Source: Aplectana chamaeleonis (taxonomy: Eukaryota; Nematoda; Chromadorea; Rhabditida; Cosmocercidae). From it: a DNA stretch of 64,000 bases. Below, piece by piece: positions 1-10,099 of the stretch; position 1 is the stretch's first letter, and each line of letters opens with the position of its first letter. The position numbers and the translations under genes are program-made. Where the stretch lies: NCBI GenBank assembly GCA_029168955.1, contig JAPDOI010000065.1, positions 1,612,001 to 1,676,000 on the forward strand, read 5' to 3'. The notes beneath the pieces are model-generated. The model was not told the origin of the DNA. It saw nothing but the letters and a program-made list of their open reading frames with translations, and ran no database searches.

Positions 1-423
1 GCTATTATCTCGCTAAATAACTAGCCTTATCCACTGACGTCTCGCTGTTTCTAGATCCTTGATTACGGTCATTAGGACAAAGTTAAAGGCATCAGCTTAC
101 TCTCGGAACATTAGGTTCACTGGACGGAGACAGTGGTCTGAGAGTTCAAAGATGTGTACGGCGCTTGAGTGCAGGAAGGTGAAAGCTCCCTGCAAATCGC
201 CGATTTCAGAAACAACTGTTTTCGAAAGTTTTTTAGGCATTTAATAATTTTGAAAAAATTTCGTTGAGACGTAGGTGGCTCTTGTTTTTCTTTATAACGA
301 CCTGTTTAAGTTATACGATTTGTTAAGCGGCTGAATTGATAGCTTTTGTTTGGATAAAATTTTGAAATCAAAAAATATAACCAATATTGCGCTCGTAACT
401 TTCCTGCCCTAGAGGAGAGAGAT
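1..423. other. Intergenic, no gene seen
   Basis: I see no coding sequence, RNA gene or clear repeat here beyond a short stretch at about 391-424 that recurs in diverged form at about 958-994 (shared words GCTCGTAAC and AGAGATC). The 424-936 element sits between these two related stretches. Confidence 0.5.
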
Positions 424-936
424 CAGTGGCCGTATTCATGAAACGGCAGGCGCAGGAAGGAGGCGTAACCTTCCCGTACCCGCCGCATGGCCACCAGTTT
501 TGTGGCTGCTCTGTCGACATTTCAATAGTGGCGGCCTCCTCTTCTCCTCCTGTCAGAGCAGAAACAGGCGTGGGTAGCCACCTGCAGAGACGAAGAGGAG
601 ACCGCCGGGTAGAAAACTGCTGCGTCTCAACCCCGCTATCAATGCATTTCGGCGGGCACAGCATGCCCGACCTCGACTGTGCGGGTGGACGGGCAGAGCA
701 CCCGCCGCCTGCCAGTAACATACTGATCACGTTCTGAAACGCAAGATCGACGTAGCAGGCAGCCACCATTCTCTCCGTCCACCCGCTAGGTGGCTAGGAA
801 CCTTCCCGTCTACCCGCCAGGTAGCAGGTAGCCTTCCTGTCTACCTGCCGGGTACCTAGATGGTAAACTCGTCCAACAGCGGGTGGACTTCGGACCTTCC
901 AGGGAGGCTCCCAGTGCTTCGTGAATACGGGCACTG
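424..936. mobile_element. Short TIR element, CAGTGGCCGTATT family
   Basis: The left end reads CAGTGGCCGTATTCATGAA. The right end is its reverse complement with two mismatches in 19 bases (CAGTGCCCGTATTCACGAA). The interior is GC-rich and carries repeated CTACCCGCC-like words. No protein domain is visible, so this is a non-autonomous element. A CAG-initial TIR recalls hAT elements, but I see no clean 8-bp target duplication, so the superfamily is open. Partial relatives start at 25534 (plus) and end at 37806 (minus). Confidence 0.65.
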
Positions 937-1560
937 GTGAAGGTTGTTTTTGCAGTGCTCGTAACCTTTTAAGCCCTGAAGAAAGAGATCTGGTTAAAGT
1001 TCTCTTTCAAATCCTATAAAATTCTGCTTCCAAAAGAGTTTTCAGGTTGGGTAAATACGTTCCCAATCACGTAGCCAATTTGAATTTATGAAGTACTATT
1101 TTCCGCTCATTGCTTTTTTTACCCTTTGACAAGTGTGTCTGCTGGAGGCTGTTTCCAGAAATCCCATAAAATCCATCTCCCAATGGTGTTTTCTGGTAGG
1201 AAAACTATTCAGCCTATTTCTATTTATGAAATACCTGTTTTTGCTTGTAACTTTCCAACCTTCGAATACAAGTACTTTGCACAGACTGTCTCTAGAATCG
1301 AAGTGAAATTCTGCATCGAATGGTATATTGGGTTCCTACATTTACGTGCTGCATAAGCCAGCCAGGTCGATGGAACCAAGTCCCGTAGTAGCTTCCATCA
1401 AATCTCGGCGTCTCTCTATTTCATCATTGGGCCGAGAACCCCGACGGAACTTTTAGGGGCTTGATTTCATCGACCGGGTCGGCTTAAACGCAGTTTTTAC
1501 GATAATCTTCAATTTTGAGATTAGTTGCTAAATTGGTTAAGGAGCTCCCGGGTGGGACTA
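937..1560. other. Degenerate repeats, no gene
   Basis: There is a loose tandem pattern around 1010-1050 and 1160-1200 (ATAAAAT followed by GTTTTC). No open frame here resembles a protein family. I support nothing more specific. Confidence 0.35.
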
Positions 1561-1686
1561 AGGCCTAAAGCATACTTCTCGCGACGCGCGACAGCGATAG
1601 TGCATATCAGCAATATCGACTTTCGGCCGATTTCTATGACAAACACGATGTTGCGTCGGCTATAGCGCGAAGTATGCACTAGGCCT
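1561..1686. mobile_element. 125-bp hairpin MITE, copy 1
   Basis: The ends are inverted repeats, AGGCCTAAAGCATACTTC on the left against AGGCCTAGTGCATACTTC from the right. Internally it carries GCGACGCGCGAC and ATCAATATCGAC-like words shared with the copies at 2850, 10981 and 30749. It is non-coding. The near-constant length of 125 bp in three copies supports a real element with fixed ends. Confidence 0.75.
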
Positions 1687-1761
1687 AAAATGACGTAGAA
1701 ATAAAAACGAAAAAACGCACCAAAAGTAAACAAAATATTTTAATCTCACCCCGCCTCTTCA

Positions 1762-2259
1762 AGGCAGTGCTCACGATAATCTTCAATTTTGTAATCTTCA
1801 ATCTTCAATTTTTTAATGGGTATATCGATTGTTTGGCCCCCGGGTAGAACTGATATGACGAAGAAACCGAGAAAAACGCGGCAGAAGGGCACAAAATCTC
1901 TCACTCTCACCCCGCCTTTTTACTCTCACTGGAACTGTTTGTGGCAATTTTGAAATCTTTTGTGGATCCGTGCATTAGAATTCTCCACTTACTGTTGCTC
2001 AGTTCTTTGCTTCGGACCCTAACTAATACTTTTTTACAGAGAAAATGTTCTTCCATTTCCAATTACCCCATTTTTCATTGGTGACAACCACCGATAATCA
2101 TACAACTGGACAACTAGTCTAGAGCAGGGAATAATCTAACTGAAATAGGGCGTTTTGGTGCATTTCTCGCCGTTTCCTCGTAATTTTGGTTATCCTTGGT
2201 GGCCAACGCATCGTTTTGAGTGGAAAACTCAGGAACGAAAATCATCGTGAACACTGCCT
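1762..2259. mobile_element. TTAA-type MITE, AGGCAGTG family
   Basis: The left end AGGCAGTGCTCACGATAATC matches the reverse complement of the right end (AGGCAGTGTTCACGATGAT). Flanking tetramers are TTCA on the left and TTAA on the right, consistent with a TTAA target and one mutation. It is about 498 bp and non-coding. Its right half is repeated directly downstream at 2264-2603. Confidence 0.75.
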
Positions 2260-2263
2260 TTAA

Positions 2264-2603
2264 GTCACAAAGAAACTGTTTGTTGTGACTATAAAATCTC
2301 TTGTAGACGCGTCCTTTGCAAATCTCTTGCCTCTATTGTTCCGTTCTTTCCTTAGAGCCCTAACTAATTCTGCTTTGCATAAAATATTCTTCTGTTTTTG
2401 ATTGAACCAATTTTCCGCCTGTGACAACCACTGTGAACATGTTCATCCGACCGGACAACTATTCCATGTTATAGAATAATGTCACTGAAATACGACGTTT
2501 TAATGCGTTTCTTGCCGTTTCTTCGCACTTTTGGTAACACTGGGAGGCCACGCATTGTTTTATGTGAGAAGCTCCGGGACGAAAATTATCGTAAACACTG
2601 CCT
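2264..2603. repeat. Direct duplication of MITE right half
   Basis: This stretch is a diverged second copy of about 1926-2259. Shared landmarks appear in the same order: AAACTGTTTGT, CCCTAACTAAT, GTGACAACCAC, GGACAACTA and the terminal ACACTGCCT. It ends at another AGGCA-type terminus followed by TTAA (2604-2607). The arrangement suggests a solo or tandem partial copy of the AGGCAGTG family. Confidence 0.65.
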
Positions 2604-2849
2604 TTAAAGGCGGCAGACACGCTCGAAAAAGCTGTCGACATAACTACGCTACTTGGGTCGTATGGCCCCTAGTATAACGCTCACGCCGATGGAAGCGTCA
2701 AAAACGAGTGAAAACAACTGAATCTGAATTAAAAATTTTCGTCAGCCACGCCCATGAGCTTTCAACCCCGCCCCCTCAATATTCTAATACGGTCACTTCG
2801 GCTTGTTTTTGAAGCTTCCAACGAGGTGAGCGTTCTAGTACAGGCTGTA

Positions 2850-2938
2850 TGGCCGGAATCATACTTTCAGCGACGAGCGACGATATGTCTGATATGCACT
2901 GTCGCAGTCGCTGGTCGCGTAAACTGTGATCCCGGCCT
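2850..2938. mobile_element. Hairpin MITE, shortened copy
   Basis: The left end GGCCGGAATCATACTT matches the right end read in reverse, AGGCCGGGATCACAGTT. The centre has CGACGAGCGACG and TGCACTGTCGC, words shared with the 125-bp hairpin elements at 1561, 10981 and 30749. It is about 90 bp, so it appears to have lost part of its middle. Confidence 0.65.
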
Positions 2939-3168
2939 AAGAGTCTATCGGCTTCGCTATCTCAACCGTTTTGTCGTTAATAATAGCTGTTTCAACCGCC
3001 CGAGCATAACTCGTTCAATTTTACCCCATTACAAAAACAGCCATTATTCCTGCATTTCCTTGCAGTTTTCGCCGTTTTTTTTTTCGTTAGTTTCCCATAC
3101 TACTAGCTTCAAACCTTTGATTTATGACATAAAATCAATACATTTGTGAGCGTGTCTGCTGCCTTTAA

Positions 3169-3609
3169 AGGCAGGGTTCGCGATAAAAACGACGTTTGAG
3201 CTCTCTTAATAAGACTGTAGATTTGGCCATCACAAAAGAAAAAGTAAGTGAAAAAACCTAGAAATTCGAGGGAAAAACGCTCAAAAACAGTGTAACAGCT
3301 AATTACCGGTGTCGGCCGGCCCCCTAATTAACGCTATTTCCATCAATTCTTGCTTTTCCGACATTTATATTGCTGTTAAAGTAATCAGTAGTCTTCACAA
3401 ATGTTCAGGAATTACTTTAGAAGCAAAATAAAAGTTGACAAAACAGGCTTTTACCCAAATCTTGATAATTGGGGGCGGGAGGACACCAAGCCATAACTTT
3501 CTCCTGAGCGTCTTTTATCCAGTTTTTTACACATTTTCACTTTTGTGATGGCCAGATCTACCATTCTATGGTGATAGCAAAACAACCGATTTTATCGAGA
3601 ACCCTGCCT
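3169..3609. mobile_element. TTAA-type MITE, AGGCAGGGTTC family
   Basis: The termini are inverted repeats: AGGCAGGGTTCGCGATAAAA on the left, AGGCAGGGTTCTCGATAAAA read in from the right. It is flanked by TTAA (3165-3168) and TTGA (3610-3613). It is 441 bp and non-coding. It carries the marker GGTGTCGGCCGG, also present in the second copy at 18187-19888. That copy is 449 bp once its mariner insertion is set aside, so the two confirm each other's boundaries. Confidence 0.85.
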
Positions 3610-3670
3610 TTGAGGAGTAAGGCAGGGTAGGAAGTCAATACGCTTTGGAAATTTATTAGCAAAAAAGCAG

Positions 3671-3819
3671 GTATCGTCGGTGTCCATCGAGTAGGAAGCT
3701 GCACGAAACAATTTTGTGTGAAATCATTCGATCAATATCCATCCTCTCTTCGTTTTCCCGCGCGCAATTTTTCCCAACAAGCAGCGTCGCGGCTTCCCCC
3801 CATCCAGTGATTGACGATA
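3671..3819. mobile_element. Snapback element, GTATCGTC family
   Basis: The right arm (GTTTTCCCGCGCGCAATTTT, then GCAGCGTCGCGG and CATCCAGTGATTGACGATA) is almost identical to the right arm of the palindrome at 48044-48191. The left arm is decayed but keeps GTATCGTC. It is non-coding. Confidence 0.7.
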
Positions 3820-4423
3820 ATTTATGATATGAAATCGGCTAGAGGATCAAGGAAATATTTTTCCAAACTCAAAACGCTATCCGTCGCAGAATTTAATGTT
3901 GATTACGAAAACAGTCTTGAGCTAAGGTCCATCTGCAAGGGGTCAATAACTTACGAGCGACAAACTGATAACTTCCAGCCAAAAATGTGTTTTATAAATT
4001 CAAATCAGGTGGAAGATCGGGAACGTTCTTTTTTTTTTCGAACTCAAAAATCTTGTTTGGTGCAGAGTTTTATAAGGATTCCAGACGCATCGTTTAAGAA
4101 GTTCTATCCTCAAGAGTAAAAGTTATGAGCGTAAAACTGATGAGGACACCCATCTCATTCGGAAATTGTTTGTGCGAATCACTAACGCCATTGAGTTAAG
4201 CGGGACTTTTCTATGAACTTAATCTTTTTTTCCCGCTGTGAAGGTTTCCTCTTTACCTGCCCAGAGGTTAAGGTTGGTAGAGTACGTGATTCAAAACAAC
4301 GGAGCTATGCTGGAGACCATACTGGGTTTTCCAAGCCCGCCTTCTTTAATTAGCCGTGTAGACTCCATCGGTGACATTTGGCTAACAAGAAAGGAGCTAT
4401 TTTTTCGCTATAAACCGTTGAAA
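3820..4423. other. Intergenic, no gene seen
   Basis: The stretch is AT-rich with open frames of up to about 100 codons. Their composition looks like chance, and I recognise no domain. Nothing else is supported. Confidence 0.4.
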
Positions 4424-7400
4424 GTAAGAGAAAGGCGCCCACTCAAACGATTTCTACCAGTCACCTAGTAATCTCCCCACCCAATGAAGAGAAGGTAACT
4501 GATAGGGAAAGCCCGCGATGGATAATGGAGGTCGCCCTCACTCTCCGCGGCGGGAGACTTTCCGCGCTGATATAGTTGCTCGGGGTAGAATGAGATGTTG
4601 TGTGGGATTGCGGCATGACGTCGTCGCTTGCGCGTTCTTTAATTTTTGACAGCTTCTAGATACGCAGCTCTTTTGCTCCTTAGACTGCATATTGTGACTT
4701 CACGACTTCATACCGAAATGCGAGGTGGGGAGCGGGGAATCATTATAATCCGAAAATGCATTTCTTCTTGTTTCTCCATATGTAGTCTGTTTTGATTGCT
4801 AAGAAAAATCACATTTTTTTATATATCTTCATTAGTAGTGTTAGTTGTGAGTAGAGCCAGGACCAAGATGTTAATCACTTTATTCGGTTGACGTAAGAGA
4901 AAGGCGCCCACTCAGACAGTTTCTACCAGTCATCTAATAATCTCCCCACCCAATGAAGGGAAAATAACTGATCAAGAAATAGTATATTACTCATATGTGA
5001 ATGTCGATAAAATGTGCGGTACGATTACGGGCAAGATGTCCTTTCTGGACCTACTAGTTAACTTTTCCTCTCTATCAAATCATTCAAAAAGGAGATGAAC
5101 TACTTGAGATTGAGAGAACACATCTCAACTTGGCGATCGACTCCTGAACCCTCCACAGTCAATTCTTATTCTTCTTCAGCGTTTGTTCCGATGCATGGCC
5201 CGCATTTCTTATGTGCACAGTCAATTCTCCACAGTCAAATCTTATTCTTCTTCGGCGTTTGCTCCGATGCATGGCCCGCTTTTTCTTATGTGCTGGCCCT
5301 GTTTTTACCTGTCGTGCGCCTGGTCAGGTGTACGCGCGCTATTTTCGAATCGGTGTGCAGCATGTCAAGCCACCACTGCCAGGGCCGTATGCATACCGCC
5401 CGGAGGCAGTGGGAGCCTCCGTCCCCGACGCGGGAGCTTCCCGGCGTTGAGAACGTGGAAGCCCGTTATGCATAATGGAGAACCCCTCACTCTCCGCGGC
5501 GGGAGACTTTCCGCGCTGATAAAGTTGCTCGATAGAATGAGATGTTGTGTGCGATTGCGGCATGAAGTCGACGCTTGCGCGTCCTTTAATTTCCGACAGC
5601 TTCTACATATGCAGCTCTTCTGCTCTTTGGACTGCATATTGTCACGTCTCGACTTCATACTGAAATCCGAGGAGGTGGGGAGCGGGAAATCATTATAATC
5701 TGAAAATGCATTTCTTCTTGTTTATCCAAATTTAGTCTGTTTTGATTGCTAGAAGAATCACATTTTTTAACGTATCTTCATTAGTAGTGTTAGTTGTGAG
5801 TAGAGCCAAGACCAAGATGTTAATCACTGTATTCGGTTGACGTAAGAGAAAGGCGCCCACTCAAACAGTTCCTACCAGTCATCTAATAATCTCCCCACCC
5901 AATGAAGAGAAAGTAACTGATCAAGAAATGGTATAGTACTCATATGTGAATGTCGATAAAATGTGCGGTACGATTACGGGCAAGATGTCCTTTCTGGACC
6001 TACTAGTTAACTTTTCCTCTCTATCAAATCATTCAAAAAGGAGATGAACTACTTGAGATTGAGAGAACACATCTCAACTTGGCGATCGACTCCTGAACCC
6101 TCCACAGTCAATTCTTATTCTTCTTCAGCGTTTGTTCCGATGCATGGCCCGCATTTCTTATGTGCACAGTCAATTCTCCACAGTCAAATCTTATTCTTCT
6201 TCGGCGTTTGCTCCGATGCATGGCCCGCTTTTCTTATGTGCTGGCCCCGTTTTTACCTGTCGTGCGCCTGGTCAGGGTGTACGCGCGCTATTTTCGAATC
6301 GGTGTGCAGCATGTCAAGCCACCACTGCCTTGGGGCCGTATGCATACCGCCCCGGAGGCAGTGGGAGCCTCCGTCCCCACGCGGGGAGCTTCCCGGCGTT
6401 GAGAACGTGGGAAGCCCGTTATGCATAATGGAGAACCCCCTCACTCTCCGCGGCGGGAGACTTTCCGCGCTGATAAAGTTGCTCGGGATAGAATGAGATG
6501 TTGTGTGCGATTGCGGCATGAAGTCGACGCTTGCGCGTCCTTTAATTTCCGACAGCTTCTACATATGCAGCTCTTCTGCTCTTTGGACTGCATATTGTCA
6601 CGTCTCGACTTCATACTGAAATCCGAGGAGGTGGGGAGCGGGAAATCATTATAATCTGAAAATGCATTTCTTCTTGTTTATCCAAATTTAGTCTGTTTTG
6701 ATTGCTAGGAAGAATCACATTTTTTAACGTATCTTCATTAGTAGTGTTAGTTGTGAGTAGAGCCAAGACCAAGATGTTAATCACTGTATTCGGTTGACGT
6801 AAGAGAAAGGCGCCCACTCAAACAGTTCCTACCAGTCATCTAATAATCTCCCCACCCAATGAAGAGAAAGTAACTGATCAAGAAATGGTATAGTACTCAT
6901 ATGTGAATGTCGATAAAATGTGCGGTACGATTACGGGCAAGATGTCCTTTCTGGACCTACTAGTTAACTTTTCCTCTATATCAAATCATTCAAAAAGGAG
7001 ATGAACTACTTGAGATTGAGAGAACACATCTCAACTTGGCGATCGACTCCTGAACCCTCCACAGTCAATACTTACTCTTCTTCAGCGTTTGTTCCGATGC
7101 ATGGCCCGCATTTCTTATGTGCACAGTCAATTCTCCACAGTCAATTCTTATTCTTCTTCGGCGTTTGCTCCGATGCATGGCCCGCTTTTCTTATGCGCTG
7201 GCCCCGTTTTTCCCTGTCGTGCGCCTGGGCAGGGTGCACGCGCGCTATTTTCGAATCGGTGTGCAGCATGTCTAGCCGCCACTGCCTTGGGGCCGTATGC
7301 ATACCGCCCCGGAGGCAGTGGGAGCCTCCGTCCCCACGCGGGGAGCTTCCCGGCGTTGAGAACGTGGGAAGCCCGCGATGCATAATGGAGGACCCCCTCA

Positions 7401-7753
7401 CTCTCCGCGGCGGGAGACTTTCCGCGCTGATAAAGTTGCTCGGGGTAGAATGAGATGTTGTGTGCGATTGCGGCATGAAGTCGTCGCTTGCGCGTCCTTT
7501 AATTTTCGACAGCTTCTACATATGCAGCTCTTTTGCTCCTTGGACTGCATATTGTCACGTCTCGACTTCATACTGAAATTCGAGGAGGTGGGGAGCGGGG
7601 AATCATTATAATCTGAAAATGCATTTCTTCTCGTTTATCCAAATTTAGTCTGTTTTGATTGCTAGGAAGAATCATTTTTTTTAACGTATCTTCGTTAGTA
7701 GTGTTAGTTGTGAGTAGAGCCAAGACCAAGACGTTAATCACTGTACTCGGTTG
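4424..7753. repeat. Head-to-tail array of ~950-bp units
   Basis: A unit repeats 3.5 times. The junction word GGTTGACGT recurs with its ACGT at 4891, 5840, 6797 and 7754, giving periods of 949, 957 and 957 bp. The first unit (4424-4890) has lost about 500 bp between 4502 and 4507. The last unit does not close on itself but runs into the inverted-repeat arm at 7693-7949. Each unit contains an internal duplication of about 80 bp (GATGCATGGCCCGC twice) and the palindromic words GTATGCATAC and TTATGCATAA. Open frames of up to 150 codons recur in several frames because the units are near-identical; they show no domain. The unit end shared with the Penelope-derived arm suggests this is an amplified terminal repeat of a Penelope-like element, which is an inference. 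Confidence 0.85.
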
Positions 7754-7949
7754 ACGTTTCGGCCTATCGCCTTCGTCGGAACCCGGAAAGTCAAAACATA
7801 ATTGATTAGCCCTCCCAAACACCCTTTTAAATTATAGAGCAAAAGGACGATCTACTACGATATATCTACCTAACAAAGCAGTGAACGATCACGCAATGCT
7901 CACCTTATCTGCGCCGAGCCAGAGTAGTATTGAGCGCCCTACGTTGCAG
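7693..7949 (-). repeat. Inverted-repeat arm of Penelope-derived block (left)
   Basis: The arm reads, in reverse complement, like 8393-8637. Shared landmarks in mirrored order are GAGCCAAGACCAAG, GACGTTTCGG, CGCCTTCGTCG, CTACGA, GATCAC and CTTATCTGCGCCGAGCC. Identity looks above 80 percent by eye. The arm flanks a GIY-YIG endonuclease relic and continues without a break into the 950-bp array. Confidence 0.8.
7741..7795 (-). ncRNA. Hammerhead-ribozyme-like motif (candidate)
   Basis: On the minus strand the order is CCGACGA, a GGC/GCC stem around a GATAG loop, GAAA, then CGTC. Further down, an ACGT that could pair with the ACGT after GAA is followed by C. That resembles the hammerhead core (CUGANGA, stem II, GAAA, stem III, UH), with C in place of the conserved U4. 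Hammerheads are known in the terminal repeats of Penelope-like elements. Stem I next to the core is poor, so this is likely decayed or coincidental unless a covariance search supports it. Confidence 0.3.
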
Positions 7950-8333
7950 AACCCCGATTGCGTGGTATGCTCCTCCGTCCGGGAGGGGGACTGTATGACG
8001 TCAGGAGTGGTATCGTCATAGTGTGTGGCCTCTGCCAAGATGAATATATCGGGGAAATAGGGAAGGTCGTACTGTGAGCACGCGTGTAAAAGAACATATT
8101 GCTGATTTGAGAAAATCCAACCCGGCCACACCTCTGGGGGCCGGACATTATGTCATGAGGACATGGAGTTTTGGGAGACTCTCAGAATTCTTGCACGGGA
8201 GCCGCAGACTGCAGCGCGCAAAACTTTAGACGCGTTTTGGATAATCGCTAGAAATCCTAAAATGAACAGGAAAGATGAGTGTTTAGCCGTAACAGCTGAG
8301 CTCGCCCCGTTTCTCGACCTCTGTAGACTGTGA
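7947..8333 (+). pseudogene. Penelope-like GIY-YIG endonuclease, decayed
   Basis: Translation across at least two frame changes recovers the C-terminal endonuclease of a Penelope-like retroelement. A cysteine-rich lead DCVVC...EGDC and the core CQDEYIGE (near 8035-8060) are followed by VKEHIADLRKSN, and by TLDAFWIIARNP and NRKDECLAVTAEL (near 8222-8310). This matches, block for block, the Penelope copies at 59-63 kb, which read DATYIGET, RINEHLAGKR, ALEAFWIRWRNP and NRNECIAITSE. Reading frames break near 8015, near 8070 and near 8215. No reverse transcriptase is visible upstream, so this is a truncated relic. It lies between two inverted arms, unlike the 59-63 kb copies. Confidence 0.8.
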
Positions 8334-8392
8334 TCTGAACGTTTTCATGTCGAGAACGCGCGCCATCTGACCAGCCACTGCTTTTGCAACGT

Positions 8393-8637
8393 AGGGCGCT
8401 CAAAACTACTACGGCTCGGCGCAGATAAGGTGAGCATTGTGTGATCGTTCATTGCTTGTTAGGTAGATATCTCGTAGTAGGTCGTCCATTTCCTCTGTAA
8501 TTTGAAAAGGTGTTCGGGAGATCAGTTATGTTCTGACTTTCCAGGTTTCGACGAAGGCGATTGGTCGAAACGTCAGCCGAATAAAGTGATTAAAATCTTG
8601 GTCCTGGCTCTACTAACAACTAACTACTACTAACATC
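8393..8637 (+). repeat. Inverted-repeat arm of Penelope-derived block (right)
   Basis: This is the mirror of 7693-7949 and lies directly downstream of the endonuclease relic, where the element's 3' untranslated region is expected. Sequence after about 8640 does not match the 950-bp unit, so the repeat ends here. Confidence 0.8.
8541..8608 (+). ncRNA. Hammerhead-ribozyme-like motif (candidate)
   Basis: The order is CCAGG (8541-8545), TCGACGA (8548-8554), a GGC/GTC stem around GATTG, GAAACGTC (8567-8574), and CCTGG (8603-8607), which can pair with the first CCAGG as an outer stem. GACGA and GAAA fit the hammerhead core, but the leading CU is changed to UC and stem III has lost its pairing word (AAAATC instead of AACGTC). 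Its place just downstream of the endonuclease relic fits hammerheads in Penelope-like elements. It is probably inactive. Confidence 0.35.
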
Positions 8638-9839
8638 CAACTATGCCAAGATTCAGTGACAGTCAAACTTAGTCTATACTTTTATTGTTTATGGTTTACT
8701 TAGCGCAGGACGGAATGCAAGACTATTAGTGTTTGAGAATTTTTTTTTTGAAAAATAGCTTTCACGTCTGTTGCTAGAAGAACAAAGCGCGATTGACCTT
8801 CGGAGGTCGGCTGCCGCGGCGAGTTCTTGTCGTGATGCTTCAGCAGAATTGGAGCACGATAATCCACTAAACCTTAGACCTACGATGAGCCACTATAAAC
8901 AATTCGTTAATGCGGGATGCTCCGGATTCTGACCACAAAATATATGTCATTGTGATGAATTAGCAAAAAAAATTAAACGATTCGAAAATTCAGAAAGCAT
9001 AATTTTTGGAAAAAAATTAAAATGGGGTGAAGAAAACTGGAAAAATTATAGAAAATTATTTTTACAGGAAAACTGTAACCTATCTGCAATAATGACAACG
9101 AAGAGGAATATTTTTTTCAAAGTGGAGAACATTATCCGAAAAACTGCTTTTTATACAGAGAAAGTTGGTCAAGAAGGCTGGAATTCCCCTCCTCTTAGTC
9201 CAGAGGAGGGGGACGTTGGGAGCCCTCAACGGGAAAATGAGGCCACCCGCCGGGGGCTCCCGAAACATTGTGCGTCGCGGGAGCCCCGCCGCGTGTCCCT
9301 AGCACGTGGCGGGGGCTCCCATCTAACTGTTATTCTGGCTGCCCCTGCTTTTACCATCTTAGTAGAAATTCCAAGAAAACCGAAAAGGGTGGACTCGTAC
9401 ACAGAAACGCAATCACACAAAAATTGTTTTTCTTTCGATGGACATTTTCTCGATGAAACTGAAACTGTAGTCCTGTATTGCACTCACTTGTGCTTTTTCA
9501 TTATGAAATTCGTATTACACGCAATACTGAGGGGGCTTCTGCAATACTTTGTTCTCACAATCGGGTCTTGAGCAATTTTAACATATGATTGCGTATTGAA
9601 CATAAGAAAAACGGTGAATGTGAAAGTGAAACCTCCTGAAGAAAAGAGTAACATCATCAAACATTCCAACAAACATGATAGTCTTACAAAACAGAGCTAG
9701 AAGCTCGTAATCACTAGCCTATTCACTTGGGCGTTTAAAGTCTAATACAGGCTGTGAAGACCACACTGTGTGACCAGCTCCCGCCAGAAAGTTTCCACCA
9801 TAGTTGACCCAAGACTGGGCTGAGCCGCCTTCTCCCGTC
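8638..9839. other. Intergenic with GC-rich direct repeats
   Basis: No gene is recognised. At 9185-9330 there are several copies of GGGAGCCC or GGGGGCTCCC spaced 30-50 bp apart in both orientations, which could fold. The rest is AT-rich spacer. Confidence 0.4.
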
Positions 9840-10059
9840 ATTAGTGGTCGGCTGTATGCCAATCGATTAACCCAGCGACCTGCTCAATCCGGCTACAAGC
9901 GAGGGGGGGAGGAAGGTCCACCTCAACGAGCAATGCATTGCATGCGTAACGACCGGGACGGCCACGGATGACAAAGCTCAGTCCGGCCCCAAAGGGGGTA
10001 TTATCGACCTGACTGAGCAGCACATTGCATGCGTATTGACCGGGCTGTCTACTAGTTTC
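9840..10059 (-). repeat. Dispersed repeat, inverted pair with 27090-27312
   Basis: It begins TTAGTGGTCGGCTGTATGCC and carries ATTGCATGCGTAACGACCGG and ATTGCATGCGTATTGACCGG. The reverse complement of 27090-27312 begins CTAGTGGTCGGCTGTATGCG and carries the same ATTGCATACGTATCGACCGG module twice. Neither copy codes for anything I recognise. Confidence 0.7.
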
Positions 10060-10099
10060 GACACCCGACATAGTCGCTCCGGCGACTATGTCGGGTGTC
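10060..10099. repeat. Perfect 18-bp hairpin
   Basis: GACACCCGACATAGTCGC (10060-10077) is followed by the loop TCCG and its exact reverse complement (10082-10099). It sits at the edge of the dispersed repeat at 9840. It could be a cruciform or the terminus of a small element. I see no run of T that would suggest a terminator. Confidence 0.9.

Noticed and set aside
368..769. Overlapping plus and minus frames of 103 and 133 codons.
   Set aside because: Both lie within the GC-rich interior of the TIR element 424-936. Mirror-image long frames are a composition effect.
5095..7453. Recurrent frame beginning MNYLRLREHISTWRS in the 950-bp units.
   Set aside because: The frame recurs because the units are nearly identical. 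It shifts frame between units (126 against 150 codons), overlaps other open frames and shows no domain.
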